49,575 nucleotides of DNA from Clostridiales bacterium (GCA_019418625.1 DYBL01000063.1:1-49575), one strand, 5' to 3'; positions 24,311-32,811 are shown, counted from the stretch's first letter. Numbers and translations: made by a program. Notes: a model not told the origin generated them from the sequence alone.

Positions 24311-24916
24311 TTACTTTCTTCCGGCCTTCCAGCGCATGCCCCAGTGAAACGCCTGGTCCAGCGCCTCGTGCCCCTTGTAGAACTGCACGATCTTCTCCAC
24401 GCTGAAGGTCTCGTTATTGACGTTTTCCAGCAGCACCAGGCCGCACATGATGTCGCTGGAGTTGAAGCTGTCCATTTTCACGATCAGGTCCTCCGCTCCG
24501 GGGTAGCGGATGGTGACGGTGGCGTCCGCCTGCTGCCAGTTGGCCACGCCCTCATAGATGAAGGTGTACACCAGCACCCGCCGGATCTCGGCGATGCGGT
24601 TGCCGTCGATGCGCAGGTTCTCTCCCGTGGTGACGGCGCCGGTGCGGTCGTCCCCGTCCAGGGCGATATAGGGCGGCTCCTTCAATGAGCCGAAGGCGTT
24701 GCCCAGGGCCTGGACGGCGCCCTTGCGTCCGTTTTTCAGCTCATACAGGCACCCAAGGTCCAGGTCGATGCCCTTGCCGCCGCCCATCAAGCTGGCAAAA
24801 AAGCCCTGGTTGCGGGGACGGCTGTTCCAGTTCAGGTTCACCAGGATCTCACCCAGGCCCGTCCGCTCCTTCTTCTGCAGGTTGACCTTTTTGCCCTTTT
24901 CCAGACTGATGGCCAT
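24311..24916 (-). CDS. TerA/TerD-family protein
   Basis: The 201-residue protein begins MAISLEKGKKVNLQKK as TerD does, then departs: NWNSRPRNQGFF, IDLDLGCLYELKNG, LDGDDRTGAVTTGENLRIDG. It has a C-terminal half unlike the three other copies (FYKGHEALDQAFHWGMRW). This pattern fits the TerA-like branch. ATG 24916 has AAGGAGG at good spacing; the open frame upstream is not part of the gene. It lies between two TerD genes, 13-14 bp from each. Confidence 0.88.
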   Translation of the reverse strand: MAISLEKGKKVNLQKKERTGLGEILVNLNWNSRPRNQGFFASLMGGGKGIDLDLGCLYELKNGRKGAVQALGNAFGSLKEPPYIALDGDDRTGAVTTGENLRIDGNRIAEIRRVLVYTFIYEGVANWQQADATVTIRYPGAEDLIVKMDSFNSSDIMCGLVLLENVNNETFSVEKIVQFYKGHEALDQAFHWGMRWKAGRK

Positions 24917-24930
24917 GGCCGCGCCTCCTT

Positions 24931-25512
24931 TTACTCCACGTCCACGCCGTAGTTGGCGCACAAAGCCGCCAGGCCGCCCTGGTAGCCGCTGCCGATGGCG
25001 TTGAATTTCCACTCGCCGTTGTGGCGGTACAGCTCGCCGAACACGGCCGCCGTCTCGATGGAGAAGTCCTCGCCCAGGTCATAGCGCAGGATCTCCTGGC
25101 CCTTGGCCTCGTCCACGATGCGAATGAAGGCGTTGGCCACCTGGCCGAAGTTCTGGCGCCGCTCGTCCGCCTCGTAGATGGTCACGGTGAAGGCGATGTG
25201 GCTGATGTTCTCCGGCACCCGGGCAAGATCGATCTTGATCTGCTCGTCGTCGCCGTCCCCGGCGCCGGTGAGGTTATCGCCCAGGTGCTCCACGGCGCCG
25301 CTGGGATGACGGAGGTTGCCGTAGAACACGAAGTCCTCGGCCCGGGTGACCTTCCCGTTATCTCCCAGCAAAAACGCGGCGGTATCCAGGTCAAAGTCCC
25401 CGCCGGTATCAAAGGCGTTCACGTCCCAGCCCAGGCCCACGACTACCCGGCTCAATCCGGGATTATCCTTGGAAAGGCTGACTTTCTGTCCCTTTTTCAA
25501 ACTGATCGGCAT
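24931..25512 (-). CDS. TerD-family Ca2+-binding stress protein
   Basis: The 193-residue canonical TerD has GLGWDVNAFDTGGDFDLDTAAFLL with acidic ligands, GDNLTGAGDGDDEQI, and ELYRHNGEWKFNAIGSG at the end. It is very like the next upstream gene, so a tandem duplication is evident. GAGGAGG lies about 10 bases before ATG 25512. It is expected in the cytoplasm at a membrane-linked Ter complex. Confidence 0.95.
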   Translation of the reverse strand: MPISLKKGQKVSLSKDNPGLSRVVVGLGWDVNAFDTGGDFDLDTAAFLLGDNGKVTRAEDFVFYGNLRHPSGAVEHLGDNLTGAGDGDDEQIKIDLARVPENISHIAFTVTIYEADERRQNFGQVANAFIRIVDEAKGQEILRYDLGEDFSIETAAVFGELYRHNGEWKFNAIGSGYQGGLAALCANYGVDVE

Positions 25513-25526
25513 ACTCTTTTTCCTCC

Positions 25527-26108
25527 TCAGGCAACTTCAATTCCGTAGTGACCGCACAGCGCCGCCAGGCCGCCCTGGAAGCCGCTGCCGATGGCATTGA
25601 ACTTCCACTCGCCGTTGTGGCGGTACAGCTCGCCCACCACGATGGCGGTCTCGATGGAGAAGTCCTCGCCCAGGTCATAGCGGATCAGGTCGGTGCCGGT
25701 GACCAGGTCCTGAATGTGGATGTAGGCGTTGGACACCTGGCCGAAGTTCTGGTGGCGGCTCTCGGCATCGTAGATGGTGACAGTGAAGGCGATGCGCTCC
25801 ACGTTGGCGGGCACCTTGGAAAGCTCCACCACGATCTGCTCATCGTCGCCCTCGCCCTCGCCGGTGAGGTTGTCGCCCATGTGCTTGACGGAACCGCTGG
25901 TATGCGCCAGGTTCCCGTAAAACACGAATTCCTTCTCGGTGGGGCACTTGCCGTTTGCGCCTACCATGAACGCAGCGGCGTCCAGGTCGAAGGCCGCGCC
26001 GGAATCATAGGCGTTCACGTCCCAGCCAAGACCCACCACGATCTTGCTCAGGCCGGGATTTCCCTTGGTCAGATCTACTTTTTGTCCCTTGGTCAGATTG
26101 ATCGGCAT
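25527..26108 (-). CDS. TerD-family Ca2+-binding stress protein (TerE-like position)
   Basis: The 193-residue canonical TerD has GWDVNAYDSGAAFDLDAAAFMV, GDNLTGEGEGDDEQI and ELYRHNGEWKFNAIGSG. It is first of the four family members in transcription order, 37 bp after TelA. It is closely related to the copy at 24931-25512. GGAGGG precedes ATG 26108. Confidence 0.95.
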   Translation of the reverse strand: MPINLTKGQKVDLTKGNPGLSKIVVGLGWDVNAYDSGAAFDLDAAAFMVGANGKCPTEKEFVFYGNLAHTSGSVKHMGDNLTGEGEGDDEQIVVELSKVPANVERIAFTVTIYDAESRHQNFGQVSNAYIHIQDLVTGTDLIRYDLGEDFSIETAIVVGELYRHNGEWKFNAIGSGFQGGLAALCGHYGIEVA

Positions 26109-26145
26109 AACATTACCCTCCGTTTATGAAATTTTTGAAATCAGC

Positions 26146-27288
26146 TTACTTTTTGTCCGGCATGCTGTACTTGGCGTTGAAGTCGGCCTTGATGGCCTCC
26201 AGCCGCTTCTGGTCCTCCACGCGCTGCTTGCGGGCGTTTTCCTGGATCTGGCGGGTCTCGTCGATGCCGGAGACGATGGTCTGCCAGGTCTTTTCCAGCG
26301 TTTCGATCTTGATGGAGCTGCCCGAGGCCAGCCGGGCGGTCATCTTGGCCTGCTCGGCGGTGTTCTGGGCGTTGCGGATGAGCATTTCGTTGGTCTTGGC
26401 GTCCAGGGCGGACATGGCCTCCGCCTGGATGCGCTGGCGCTTGAGCATGATGGCCTGGGTCAGCGCCTGCTTGAACACCGGCAGCGTGATGATGAACGCG
26501 GAGTTGATCTTGCGCACCAGGTTCATGTTGCTGAACTGCATGGTCTTGATCATGGGGATGGCCTGCATGGCCACGCTCTCCGCCGTGCGCAGGTCCTGGG
26601 TGCGCTGCTCCAGCATCATCAGCGCCTGGTTGAGGGTGGTCAGCTCAAACTGGATGGAGTTGTCGCCGGTGGCCTCCAGATCCGCCTGGCGCTGGGCGAT
26701 GTACGCCTCCAGCTCCCGGCAGCCCTGCTCGCCGGCCAGGATGTACATGACCAGCTCGTGATAGTAGTTCACGTTGGCCTGGAACATCTCCTCCAGCTTG
26801 CGGTTGGACTGCTTGATCTCCGTCTCGTACTGCTTGAGCTGGACGTAGATCTTGTCCACCTCCTCGCCCATGGTGTGGTACTTGGCCAGGATCTTGTCCA
26901 GCTGCTTGCGCAGATTGCCGAAAAGTTTGCCGAACAATCCGGGATTGTCCTTGATCTCCTCGATATCGAACTTGTCCATGATCTTGGCCAGGGTGGCCAG
27001 CATGGCGCTGGAGTCGTCCAGCTGGGAGAGGTTCATGCTGTTCAAGACCACGTCGGAGCACTTGGAGATCTCCTCCGCGGCGCCGGAGCCGAAAGACACG
27101 ATGGACTCCAGATTGTAGACCTCCAGCTGGCTGGCCAGCCGGTCCACCTCGGGAGAATTGGTCAGTGTCGCATTCATCTGGGCCCGGTCGGCCACAATGT
27201 CATACTGCTGGTAATCCTCCTGCTCTTCCCGGGCGGGGTTCTGTGCCTGGATGGCGCCGGGGGCAGGTCTGCTGAAATCCAATCCCAT
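26146..27288 (-). CDS. telA: TelA-type toxic anion resistance protein
   Basis: The 380-residue, largely helical protein of the TelA/KlaA family has long coiled-coil stretches (about 95-230). The family core AIPMIKTMQFSNMNLVRKINSAFIITLPVFKQAL lies near 245-280, and a charged C-terminus ends the chain. Members are linked to tellurite and other stress resistance, but the chemistry is unknown. ATG 27288 follows AAGGAG; it starts two bases after the stop of the YceG-like gene, so the two are cotranscribed. Confidence 0.92.
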   Translation of the reverse strand: MGLDFSRPAPGAIQAQNPAREEQEDYQQYDIVADRAQMNATLTNSPEVDRLASQLEVYNLESIVSFGSGAAEEISKCSDVVLNSMNLSQLDDSSAMLATLAKIMDKFDIEEIKDNPGLFGKLFGNLRKQLDKILAKYHTMGEEVDKIYVQLKQYETEIKQSNRKLEEMFQANVNYYHELVMYILAGEQGCRELEAYIAQRQADLEATGDNSIQFELTTLNQALMMLEQRTQDLRTAESVAMQAIPMIKTMQFSNMNLVRKINSAFIITLPVFKQALTQAIMLKRQRIQAEAMSALDAKTNEMLIRNAQNTAEQAKMTARLASGSSIKIETLEKTWQTIVSGIDETRQIQENARKQRVEDQKRLEAIKADFNAKYSMPDKK

Positions 27289-27290
27289 GG

Positions 27291-29558
27291 TCAAAAACTC
27301 CTTCCAAATAGTTTTCTGATCGAGTGCAGGCCGCCCTCCTGCAATGTATCGAAATTGGGAGCGGCCAGGTCGTATAGATACTCGCCCAGCTGGTGCTCAT
27401 TGGCGAAGGGACCGTTGAAATACTTTTCGATGCACTGATAGCCGGTGGGCACGAAAAACACGATGTCAAAGCCCACCAGATTCAAAAAGGCCACCAGGAT
27501 GCTGTCCTCCAGGGAGAGGAGCTTTTCCGTGGTGTTCACCACGATGAGCTTGGGGTTCTTTTTCGTGAAGTCAAACTTCTGGATCAGCCGCAAAAGCTCA
27601 CGGTTCAGATTCAGCACCGTGGCGACGATGGTGTACTCCGTGCCGTTTTCATAGGTGCCGGCGATGATCCGCCGCTCCAGCAGCAGCGCCAGCTTATCCA
27701 GCAGATACTCCTGGATGGCGGGCCGCAAAATACCGTAGGGATACGCCTTGTGGCTTTTGATCTTGTCCCGCCGCAGACGCCCGTTTTGCAAGAACTGGGT
27801 GGCAAAGGGCTTCATGGGGTTTTCATCCAGTCCCGTCAGGTACGGTACGGAGCGGATCACCAGGGTGTCCGGCGTGATGAGCTTTTTGATGTCCAGCCAG
27901 TACTGGGCCGTCTGGCCGTCCTTGACGCCGCAGACCTTCTCCAGCAGCACCGGCATGGTGACCGTGTCTCCCTGGACGCCAAAATTGGGCCGATACTTCA
28001 GCTCCTGATCCCACAAAATGGAGATCTCCTCGTACATGGCCCGCAGCGTCACCGTCTCCGCCTTGGCGTACTGCTGGGTACGGTAAAGCCCCGTGTCCTG
28101 GTACATGAGCGTGTCCAGCTCCCGCTCGGCCTGGTAGGCCGCCGTGCTCACCCGGGTCTGGGCCTGGGGGAAGGCGTCCATGGGGACCGTGGCCTCACAG
28201 CGAAGTTCCAGCAGCGCCTCGTCCCGCAGCACCGACGAAGTCCCGCCGCCGGGCATCAGCACCAGCACGTCCACCGGCAGCCGGGCAAGCATTCGCACGA
28301 ACAGCGCCTCCGCCGCCGTGGTGCAGCCCTCGCCGAAGAGGATGAACACCGGCACCTGGGGCGCCTTCCAGTCGGAAAACAGCTCCCGCTGATACCGCGC
28401 CAGCCACGCCAGCAGATATACGGCCTTGTTTGTCAGCTTGTTGATGCTCTGCTCCGGGGCGACCGCCTCTTCCAGCAGCAGGTCCAAAAAGGCCTTGACC
28501 ATGAGCCGGTGGAGCTCCTCCCCCGCCGGGCTCTGGATGTTCCTGGAAAGCGTTGCGGCCAGCTGCTCCACATTGGCGCAGTTCTGGCGGCGGACGGCGG
28601 CGATCTCCTCAGGCGTGGGCGGCGGGAGTTTCCCGTCCACGATGCATACCTTCCGCCCTTCCGCCCGCAGCCGCTGGTAAAGGGCAAACAGGTCGCTTGC
28701 GTAGGTCAGCTTGTCCGCCGCGCCGTACTGGGCGATAAATGCATTATAGAAAAGGGCGGGATCGCTGCCCCGCTGCCGGGGGTCCACCGCCGCCTGCTCC
28801 AGCTCCGCCCTTTCCATCCAGGCGTTGGTGCACACGGTATGCTCCGGTGCCGGGCCGTACAGCCGCCGCTGGTTCTCCCGGCGGTTCAGCTCCGCCTGGA
28901 CAGCTTTCAGATTAAATGTATCGGGAATGGCCCCGGCGCCCGCCGGATGGTACAGGATCGACCACTCCGACGCCGGGTCCAGCTTCTGGTACGAGGCCTC
29001 GCCGCCCCGTTCCAGCACCACGATGTCCGCCCCTGCCCGGGACAGCACCGTCAAAAGCTGCAGCTCGTAGCCGCTGATATCCCCGTCATAGAGGATCTTG
29101 GGAACATCCTCCGCCCCCAGGCGGCCCACGATACGCTCAAACTTATAGTAGAGCCAGCACATGTACTTGGTGTAGGCGTTGCGCAGGATGCTCTCCGTCT
29201 TGCCCCGCCGCTGCAGATCCTGCAAGGTGGCATCCATGGCGGCAGCCACCGCACCTCGCTGTCCGTCCGACATGCGGGGCAGCCACGATCGCAGCCGCTG
29301 GTCCAAAAATGCCCGGTCCGGCCGGAAGTCTGTGCCCAGCATCTCCGAAAAATAGGCCAGCTGGTTCACATCCGGGTTGGGGATGCGCCCGTCCACAATG
29401 ACGCCGTTTTTGCGGGCAGCGTCATAGTACTCCCGGATGAATGCCTGCGTCTCGCCGTCCAGGCCGTCGATCCGGCAGAAAAAGACGCTTTGCCCCTGCC
29501 GCCGGGAGAGGGGGAGAAAATAGTCATTCAGTTTTTCAAACCGTCCGAATGTAAACAT
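27291..29558 (-). CDS. YceG-like protein of Ter/TelA operons
   Basis: The 755-residue protein begins MFTFGRFEKLNDYFLPLSRR, a YceG_bac-type start, and ends in FNGPFANEHQLGEYLYDL...FGRSF. No catalytic motif is recognised. It is the companion of TelA in Bacillus-type yce operons, though longer than I recall for the B. subtilis protein. I chose ATG 29558 because a promoter -10 lies at 29596-29601, so upstream in-frame ATGs would fall in or ahead of the promoter. The ribosome binding site is weak. It is first gene of the long Ter operon. Confidence 0.85.
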   Translation of the reverse strand: MFTFGRFEKLNDYFLPLSRRQGQSVFFCRIDGLDGETQAFIREYYDAARKNGVIVDGRIPNPDVNQLAYFSEMLGTDFRPDRAFLDQRLRSWLPRMSDGQRGAVAAAMDATLQDLQRRGKTESILRNAYTKYMCWLYYKFERIVGRLGAEDVPKILYDGDISGYELQLLTVLSRAGADIVVLERGGEASYQKLDPASEWSILYHPAGAGAIPDTFNLKAVQAELNRRENQRRLYGPAPEHTVCTNAWMERAELEQAAVDPRQRGSDPALFYNAFIAQYGAADKLTYASDLFALYQRLRAEGRKVCIVDGKLPPPTPEEIAAVRRQNCANVEQLAATLSRNIQSPAGEELHRLMVKAFLDLLLEEAVAPEQSINKLTNKAVYLLAWLARYQRELFSDWKAPQVPVFILFGEGCTTAAEALFVRMLARLPVDVLVLMPGGGTSSVLRDEALLELRCEATVPMDAFPQAQTRVSTAAYQAERELDTLMYQDTGLYRTQQYAKAETVTLRAMYEEISILWDQELKYRPNFGVQGDTVTMPVLLEKVCGVKDGQTAQYWLDIKKLITPDTLVIRSVPYLTGLDENPMKPFATQFLQNGRLRRDKIKSHKAYPYGILRPAIQEYLLDKLALLLERRIIAGTYENGTEYTIVATVLNLNRELLRLIQKFDFTKKNPKLIVVNTTEKLLSLEDSILVAFLNLVGFDIVFFVPTGYQCIEKYFNGPFANEHQLGEYLYDLAAPNFDTLQEGGLHSIRKLFGRSF

Positions 29559-29595
29559 AATGACCGTCTTTCTTTTCCAGCATGGTTTTTTCCAC

Positions 29596-29625
29596 ATTAT
29601 AATGCCGCCGGGCATTTCTTTGCAA
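29596..29625 (-). promoter_or_regulatory. Promoter of the Ter/TelA operon
   Basis: On the minus strand TTGCAA (29620-29625), 18 bp, TATAAT (29596-29601), about 38 bp ahead of the YceG-like start codon. Probably the main promoter for 11 genes down to 17325. Confidence 0.65.
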
Positions 29626-29714
29626 GCGCCAAATAGGGTCTTTGGCGGCAGAGCAGCGCTTTTTCCGCCCATTTTGCCCGTTTTTCAATCTGCTGGTTTT
29701 CCTTTTTTGCTTTT

Positions 29715-29725
29715 TGTGCTATAAT
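29715..29725 (+). promoter_or_regulatory. Extended -10 promoter of the lyase-LCP operon
   Basis: TGTG (29715-29718), one base, TATAAT (29720-29725); weak -35 near 29697. It is divergent from the Ter operon promoter within the same 234-bp gap. Confidence 0.65.
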
Positions 29726-29792
29726 TTGTTCCGCTGTTAAATTTTTGTGTCCAAACGTATTGATTCATTCTTCATACAAAAGAGGTTTCCAA

Positions 29793-30758
29793 ATGACGCA
29801 CGAACTGAGCGGCTACGCGGTAGGGCCCCTGCTCTACTGTCCGGCCAATGCCCACGGCTCCATTGCCGACGCTTTGAAAAACGAGCACTATCCCAAGCCG
29901 TTCTCCCTGGCCTTCTGCCTGGAGGACACAGTCCGGTCCGACGCGGTGGCCCAGGCGGAGCAGATGCTCTTCCAGACGCTGGAGCGGATCTGCGCGGCCC
30001 GGGCGGAGGCGGACTTCTATCTTCCCCTCATCTTCATCCGGGTGCGCTCCCCCCGGCAGCTCTGCCGCCTGGCTCAGGCGTATCGCCCCTACGCCTCCAT
30101 CCTCGCCGGGTTCATCCTGCCCAAGTTCTTCATTGAAAACTGCGAGGATTACCTGCGCGCCATCGAGGACGTCCGCCGTCAGGGGCTGGACTACTATTAT
30201 ATGCCCATCTTCGAGTCGCCGTCCATGATCGATCTGCATACCCGCTACGCCCATCTCCATCAGGTGAAAAGCGCACTGGAGAGTGTGTCCGACCGGATCC
30301 TGAACATCCGGGTGGGCGGCAACGACCTCTCCCACGCCTTTGGCCTCAGGCGCCGGGTGAGCAACACCATCTACGATGTCAAGCCCGTGGCGGATCTGCT
30401 GGTGGACATCGTCACCACCTTTGCCACGCAGTACGTGGTCTCCGGTCCCGTGTGGGAATATTACAGCGGCCCCGGCTGGGACACGGGCCTGCGCCGGGAG
30501 CTGGAGCTGGACCTGATGAGCGGCTTTGTGGGCAAGACGGTGATCCACCCCAATCAGATCCCGGTGGTCAACGAGATGCTCCAGGTCTCCCCGGAGGACT
30601 ACGCCGACGCCCGGGCCATTCTGGGCTGGGACGGCACGGACGGGCACCTGGTGAGCGCCAGCGCCTCCGCCACCCGCATGAACGAGTACAACACCCATTT
30701 CCGCTGGGCAGAGCGCGTGGCGCATCTGGCCCGGTACTACGGCGTCCGCCCCCGGTAA
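29793..30758 (+). CDS. CitE/HpcH-like C-C bond lyase of the Ter module
   Basis: The 321-residue TIM-barrel protein of the citrate-lyase-beta/aldolase superfamily shows FIRVRSPRQL (arginine), FILPKF, the acidic site in MPIFESPSMIDL, RVGGNDLSHAFGL, and GKTVIHPNQIPVVNEML near the C-terminus. The substrate is unknown. Ter-linked members are proposed to act with the PRTase-like enzymes on a precursor. ATG 29793 has AGAGG seven bases upstream; the open frame to 29745 is disregarded. It is transcribed away from the rest of the module, and an LCP gene follows at 22 bp. Confidence 0.9.
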   Translation: MTHELSGYAVGPLLYCPANAHGSIADALKNEHYPKPFSLAFCLEDTVRSDAVAQAEQMLFQTLERICAARAEADFYLPLIFIRVRSPRQLCRLAQAYRPYASILAGFILPKFFIENCEDYLRAIEDVRRQGLDYYYMPIFESPSMIDLHTRYAHLHQVKSALESVSDRILNIRVGGNDLSHAFGLRRRVSNTIYDVKPVADLLVDIVTTFATQYVVSGPVWEYYSGPGWDTGLRRELELDLMSGFVGKTVIHPNQIPVVNEMLQVSPEDYADARAILGWDGTDGHLVSASASATRMNEYNTHFRWAERVAHLARYYGVRPR

Positions 30759-30780
30759 CGGCGGAGAAAGGGGGATCCTC

Positions 30781-32274
30781 ATGGAAAAAACGAAGCATCG
30801 GCGGACCAGGCCCCGCCGCTCCCGGCTGACCCGTGTGCAAAAGGTTTTGCTGACGGTGGCCGTGCTGCTGGCCGTAGCCGTGGCGGTGACGGCCGCGTAT
30901 AAAAAGCTGTTCATCCAGCCGGAGCTCCCCCAGGAGGACGCCGCGGCCCAGATCGACTGGGGCGACGGCATCCAGCCCAAGGCCGGCGGCGCACGCAAAA
31001 GCGACGCCTATTACACCGTGCTCATTCTGGGACGGGACACAGGCGGCGGCGGGAATACGGACACCATGCTTCTGGCCAGCTACGACGTGACGAACCAGAA
31101 GGCCGCCGTCATGTCCATCCCCCGGGACACCATGGTCAACGTCTCCTGGGACGTGAAGAAGATCAACTCCGTCTATAACACCAATGGCTGCGGTGACGAG
31201 GGCATCCAGGCCCTCTACAAGGAGATCAGCCAGCTGGTAGGCTTCGCCCCGGACTACCAGGTGGTTCTGGAGTGGGAGGCCGCGGGCAAGATCGTGGACG
31301 CCATGGGCGGCGTCTGGTTCGACGTGCCCTACACCATGGATTACCACGACCCGCTGCAAGACCTGGTGATCGAGCAGGAAAAGGGCTATCGCCTGCTTTC
31401 CGGCGACGACGCCATGCAGGTGATCCGCTGGCGGAAAAACGACAAGACCAGCCCCTACGGCTATCATAACGGCATCGGCGACGCCGGCCGCATGGAGGTG
31501 CAGCAAAACTTCCTCAAGGCCGTCATGGAGCAGATGATGCAGCCGGCCAATGTGCTGCACCTTTCCGAGCTGGCAGGCGTATTCCAGGAGTCCGTCGAAA
31601 CGGATCTGACCCTCCAGAACATCCTCTGGTTCGGCAAGCAGGCCTTTTCCGGCGGTCTGAGTCTGGACAACGTCACCTTTTTGACCATGCCCTGGAAGGG
31701 CGCCGAGGCGTACAGTTACGGCTACGGAGACTATTTGGAGTATGTGGTGCCCATTCCCGACCAGCTGCTGGAGATCGTGAACACCCAGCTCAGCCCCTTT
31801 CAGGAGACGTTCGTCCTCAGCGACCTGGATATCATGTCCGTCAATGCCGACGGCTCCCTCTCCTCCTCCACCGGACACCTGGAGGATGCCCGTGCCGCCG
31901 CGCCGGTGACCGTGTCCTCCACTCCCGCGGACACGGCGCAGACCCCGGAGGAAACGCCCCAGATGCCGGAGGAGGAAGTGCCCCAGGCCCCCGACTCGTC
32001 GGACAATACTTCCTCCGGCTCTTCGGGTCCTTCCCAGCCCGCCGGGGGCTCTTCTCAGTCCTCCAACTCGTCCGGCAGTTCCTCCGGTTCTTCCCAGTCC
32101 TCCGGTTCCTCCGGCAGTTCCTCCGGTTCCTCCCAGTCCTCCGGCAGCTCCTCCGGTTCCTCCCAGTCCTCCGGCGGCGGGACGACAGGCGAATCCGGTA
32201 CAGGCGGGACTCCTGCCGCTCCCCCGGAAGAGGAGACAGGCGGCGGCTTTGTTCTCATCGACCCCGCATCATAA
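30781..32274 (+). CDS. LytR-CpsA-Psr (LCP) family wall-polymer transferase
   Basis: The 497-residue protein is a predicted membrane-anchored enzyme that ligates lipid-linked glycopolymers to peptidoglycan. A basic N-terminus and membrane helix (about 19-40) lead to the LCP domain (about 75-300). Visible are VLILGRDTGGGGNTDTMLL, MSIPRDTMV, KINSVYNTNG, VDAMGGVWFDVP and LSGDDAMQVIRWRKND. The usual RSDTM is NTDTM here, an arginine loss. The last 120 residues are a Ser/Gly/Gln low-complexity tail and a Pro/Glu-rich end, probably a wall-spanning linker. AAAGGGGG precedes the ATG. It shares an operon with the Ter-linked lyase. Confidence 0.92.
   Translation: MEKTKHRRTRPRRSRLTRVQKVLLTVAVLLAVAVAVTAAYKKLFIQPELPQEDAAAQIDWGDGIQPKAGGARKSDAYYTVLILGRDTGGGGNTDTMLLASYDVTNQKAAVMSIPRDTMVNVSWDVKKINSVYNTNGCGDEGIQALYKEISQLVGFAPDYQVVLEWEAAGKIVDAMGGVWFDVPYTMDYHDPLQDLVIEQEKGYRLLSGDDAMQVIRWRKNDKTSPYGYHNGIGDAGRMEVQQNFLKAVMEQMMQPANVLHLSELAGVFQESVETDLTLQNILWFGKQAFSGGLSLDNVTFLTMPWKGAEAYSYGYGDYLEYVVPIPDQLLEIVNTQLSPFQETFVLSDLDIMSVNADGSLSSSTGHLEDARAAAPVTVSSTPADTAQTPEETPQMPEEEVPQAPDSSDNTSSGSSGPSQPAGGSSQSSNSSGSSSGSSQSSGSSGSSSGSSQSSGSSSGSSQSSGGGTTGESGTGGTPAAPPEEETGGGFVLIDPAS
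32040..32180 (+). repeat. Short tandem repeats coding the Ser/Gly-rich tail of the LCP protein
   Basis: Imperfect repeats of a TCCTCCGGTTCC-TCCCAG type unit, coding SSGSSQ-like blocks. Likely to vary in copy number between strains. Confidence 0.8.
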
Positions 32275-32295
32275 TGCCATCTTCCCCTGCTTTCA

Positions 32296-32329
32296 GGGCC
32301 TCCGGCAGTGCCGGAGGCCCTTCGCTTTT
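32296..32329 (+). terminator. Terminator of the lyase-LCP operon
   Basis: 11-bp GC-rich perfect stem (32296-32306 with 32310-32320), 3-base loop, then TTCGCTTTT. Confidence 0.8.
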
Positions 32330-32331
32330 AT

Positions 32332-32372
32332 GAAAGGGGCGCCGGACGGGAGTTCCGCCCGGCGCCCCTTTC
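32332..32372 (-). terminator. Hairpin downstream of the sigma/anti-sigma remnant
   Basis: 14-bp stem (32332-32345 with 32359-32372) ending CTTTC on the minus strand; probably the old terminator of the collapsed operon. Confidence 0.6.
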
Positions 32373-32381
32373 TCTGTTGGT

Positions 32382-32637
32382 TCAGGGCTCCACATGCTCC
32401 GCGATACGCACCAGCGTATCCAGGTCCATGGCACCCTGAAGCCGGAAGAAGACGCCTGCTTCCTCGTCCTCCCACATAAGGGTGCTCATGACCTTGGAGT
32501 TGGTGCCGGGGATGGTGCCCGTGGAGATGACCACATTGCCCACTTCCACCGTATTGCCCTCCATAGGCCTCGTAGAGCACGGCGAACCGTTTCCGGTCCT
32601 CCTCCGTGCTCAGCATGGCCAGGTACATCGTCAGCAA
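32382..32637 (-). pseudogene. Remnant of an ECF-type sigma factor fused to the end of a DUF4367-like anti-sigma
   Basis: Minus-strand frame from TTG 32637 (GGGAGG eight bases upstream) reads LTMYLAMLSTEEDRKRFA, then VLYEAY, the typical first 25 residues of clostridial ECF/sigma-70 family factors. It then loses sense at about 32560. In another frame, 32382-32564 encodes 60 residues ending VMSTLMWEDEEAGVFFRLQG and LDTLVRIAEHVEP, which resembles the C-terminus of DUF4367 anti-sigma-type proteins. The genes of such pairs are normally adjacent and total well over 1 kb. Here both are collapsed into about 250 bp with a frame change. I infer one deletion joining the sigma start to the anti-sigma end. 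A short peptide from ATG 32564 is possible but unlikely to work. Confidence 0.65.
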
Positions 32638-32769
32638 TGTGACCGCCTCCCGTTCAAATTCTAAAATTTCTCTGCTCTAACAACGACCGTACCGCCCTCC
32701 GTGTCTCACGGGGCGCGATTTTTTTATCCGGCACTTTGTTTCCGCGCCCTGCCGGGGATCCGCTTTGCA

Positions 32770-32811
32770 AAAAAGGGAGCCGGACGGGTGATCCGTCCGG
32801 CTCCCTTTTTG
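32770..32811. terminator. Terminator of the LysR gene
   Basis: Perfect 18-bp stem (32770-32787 with 32793-32810), 5-base loop, A/T runs on both sides. It directly follows the LysR stop in the minus direction and would also stop plus-strand read-through. Confidence 0.93.

Noticed and set aside
27393..29636. 747-residue open frame opposite the YceG-like gene
   Set aside because: No recognisable domain and strongly biased composition; the opposite strand has homology, promoter and operon context.
32040..32180. Regular short repeats that could suggest a CRISPR array
   Set aside because: The repeats are in frame, code a Ser/Gly tail, have no unique spacers and no cas genes nearby.
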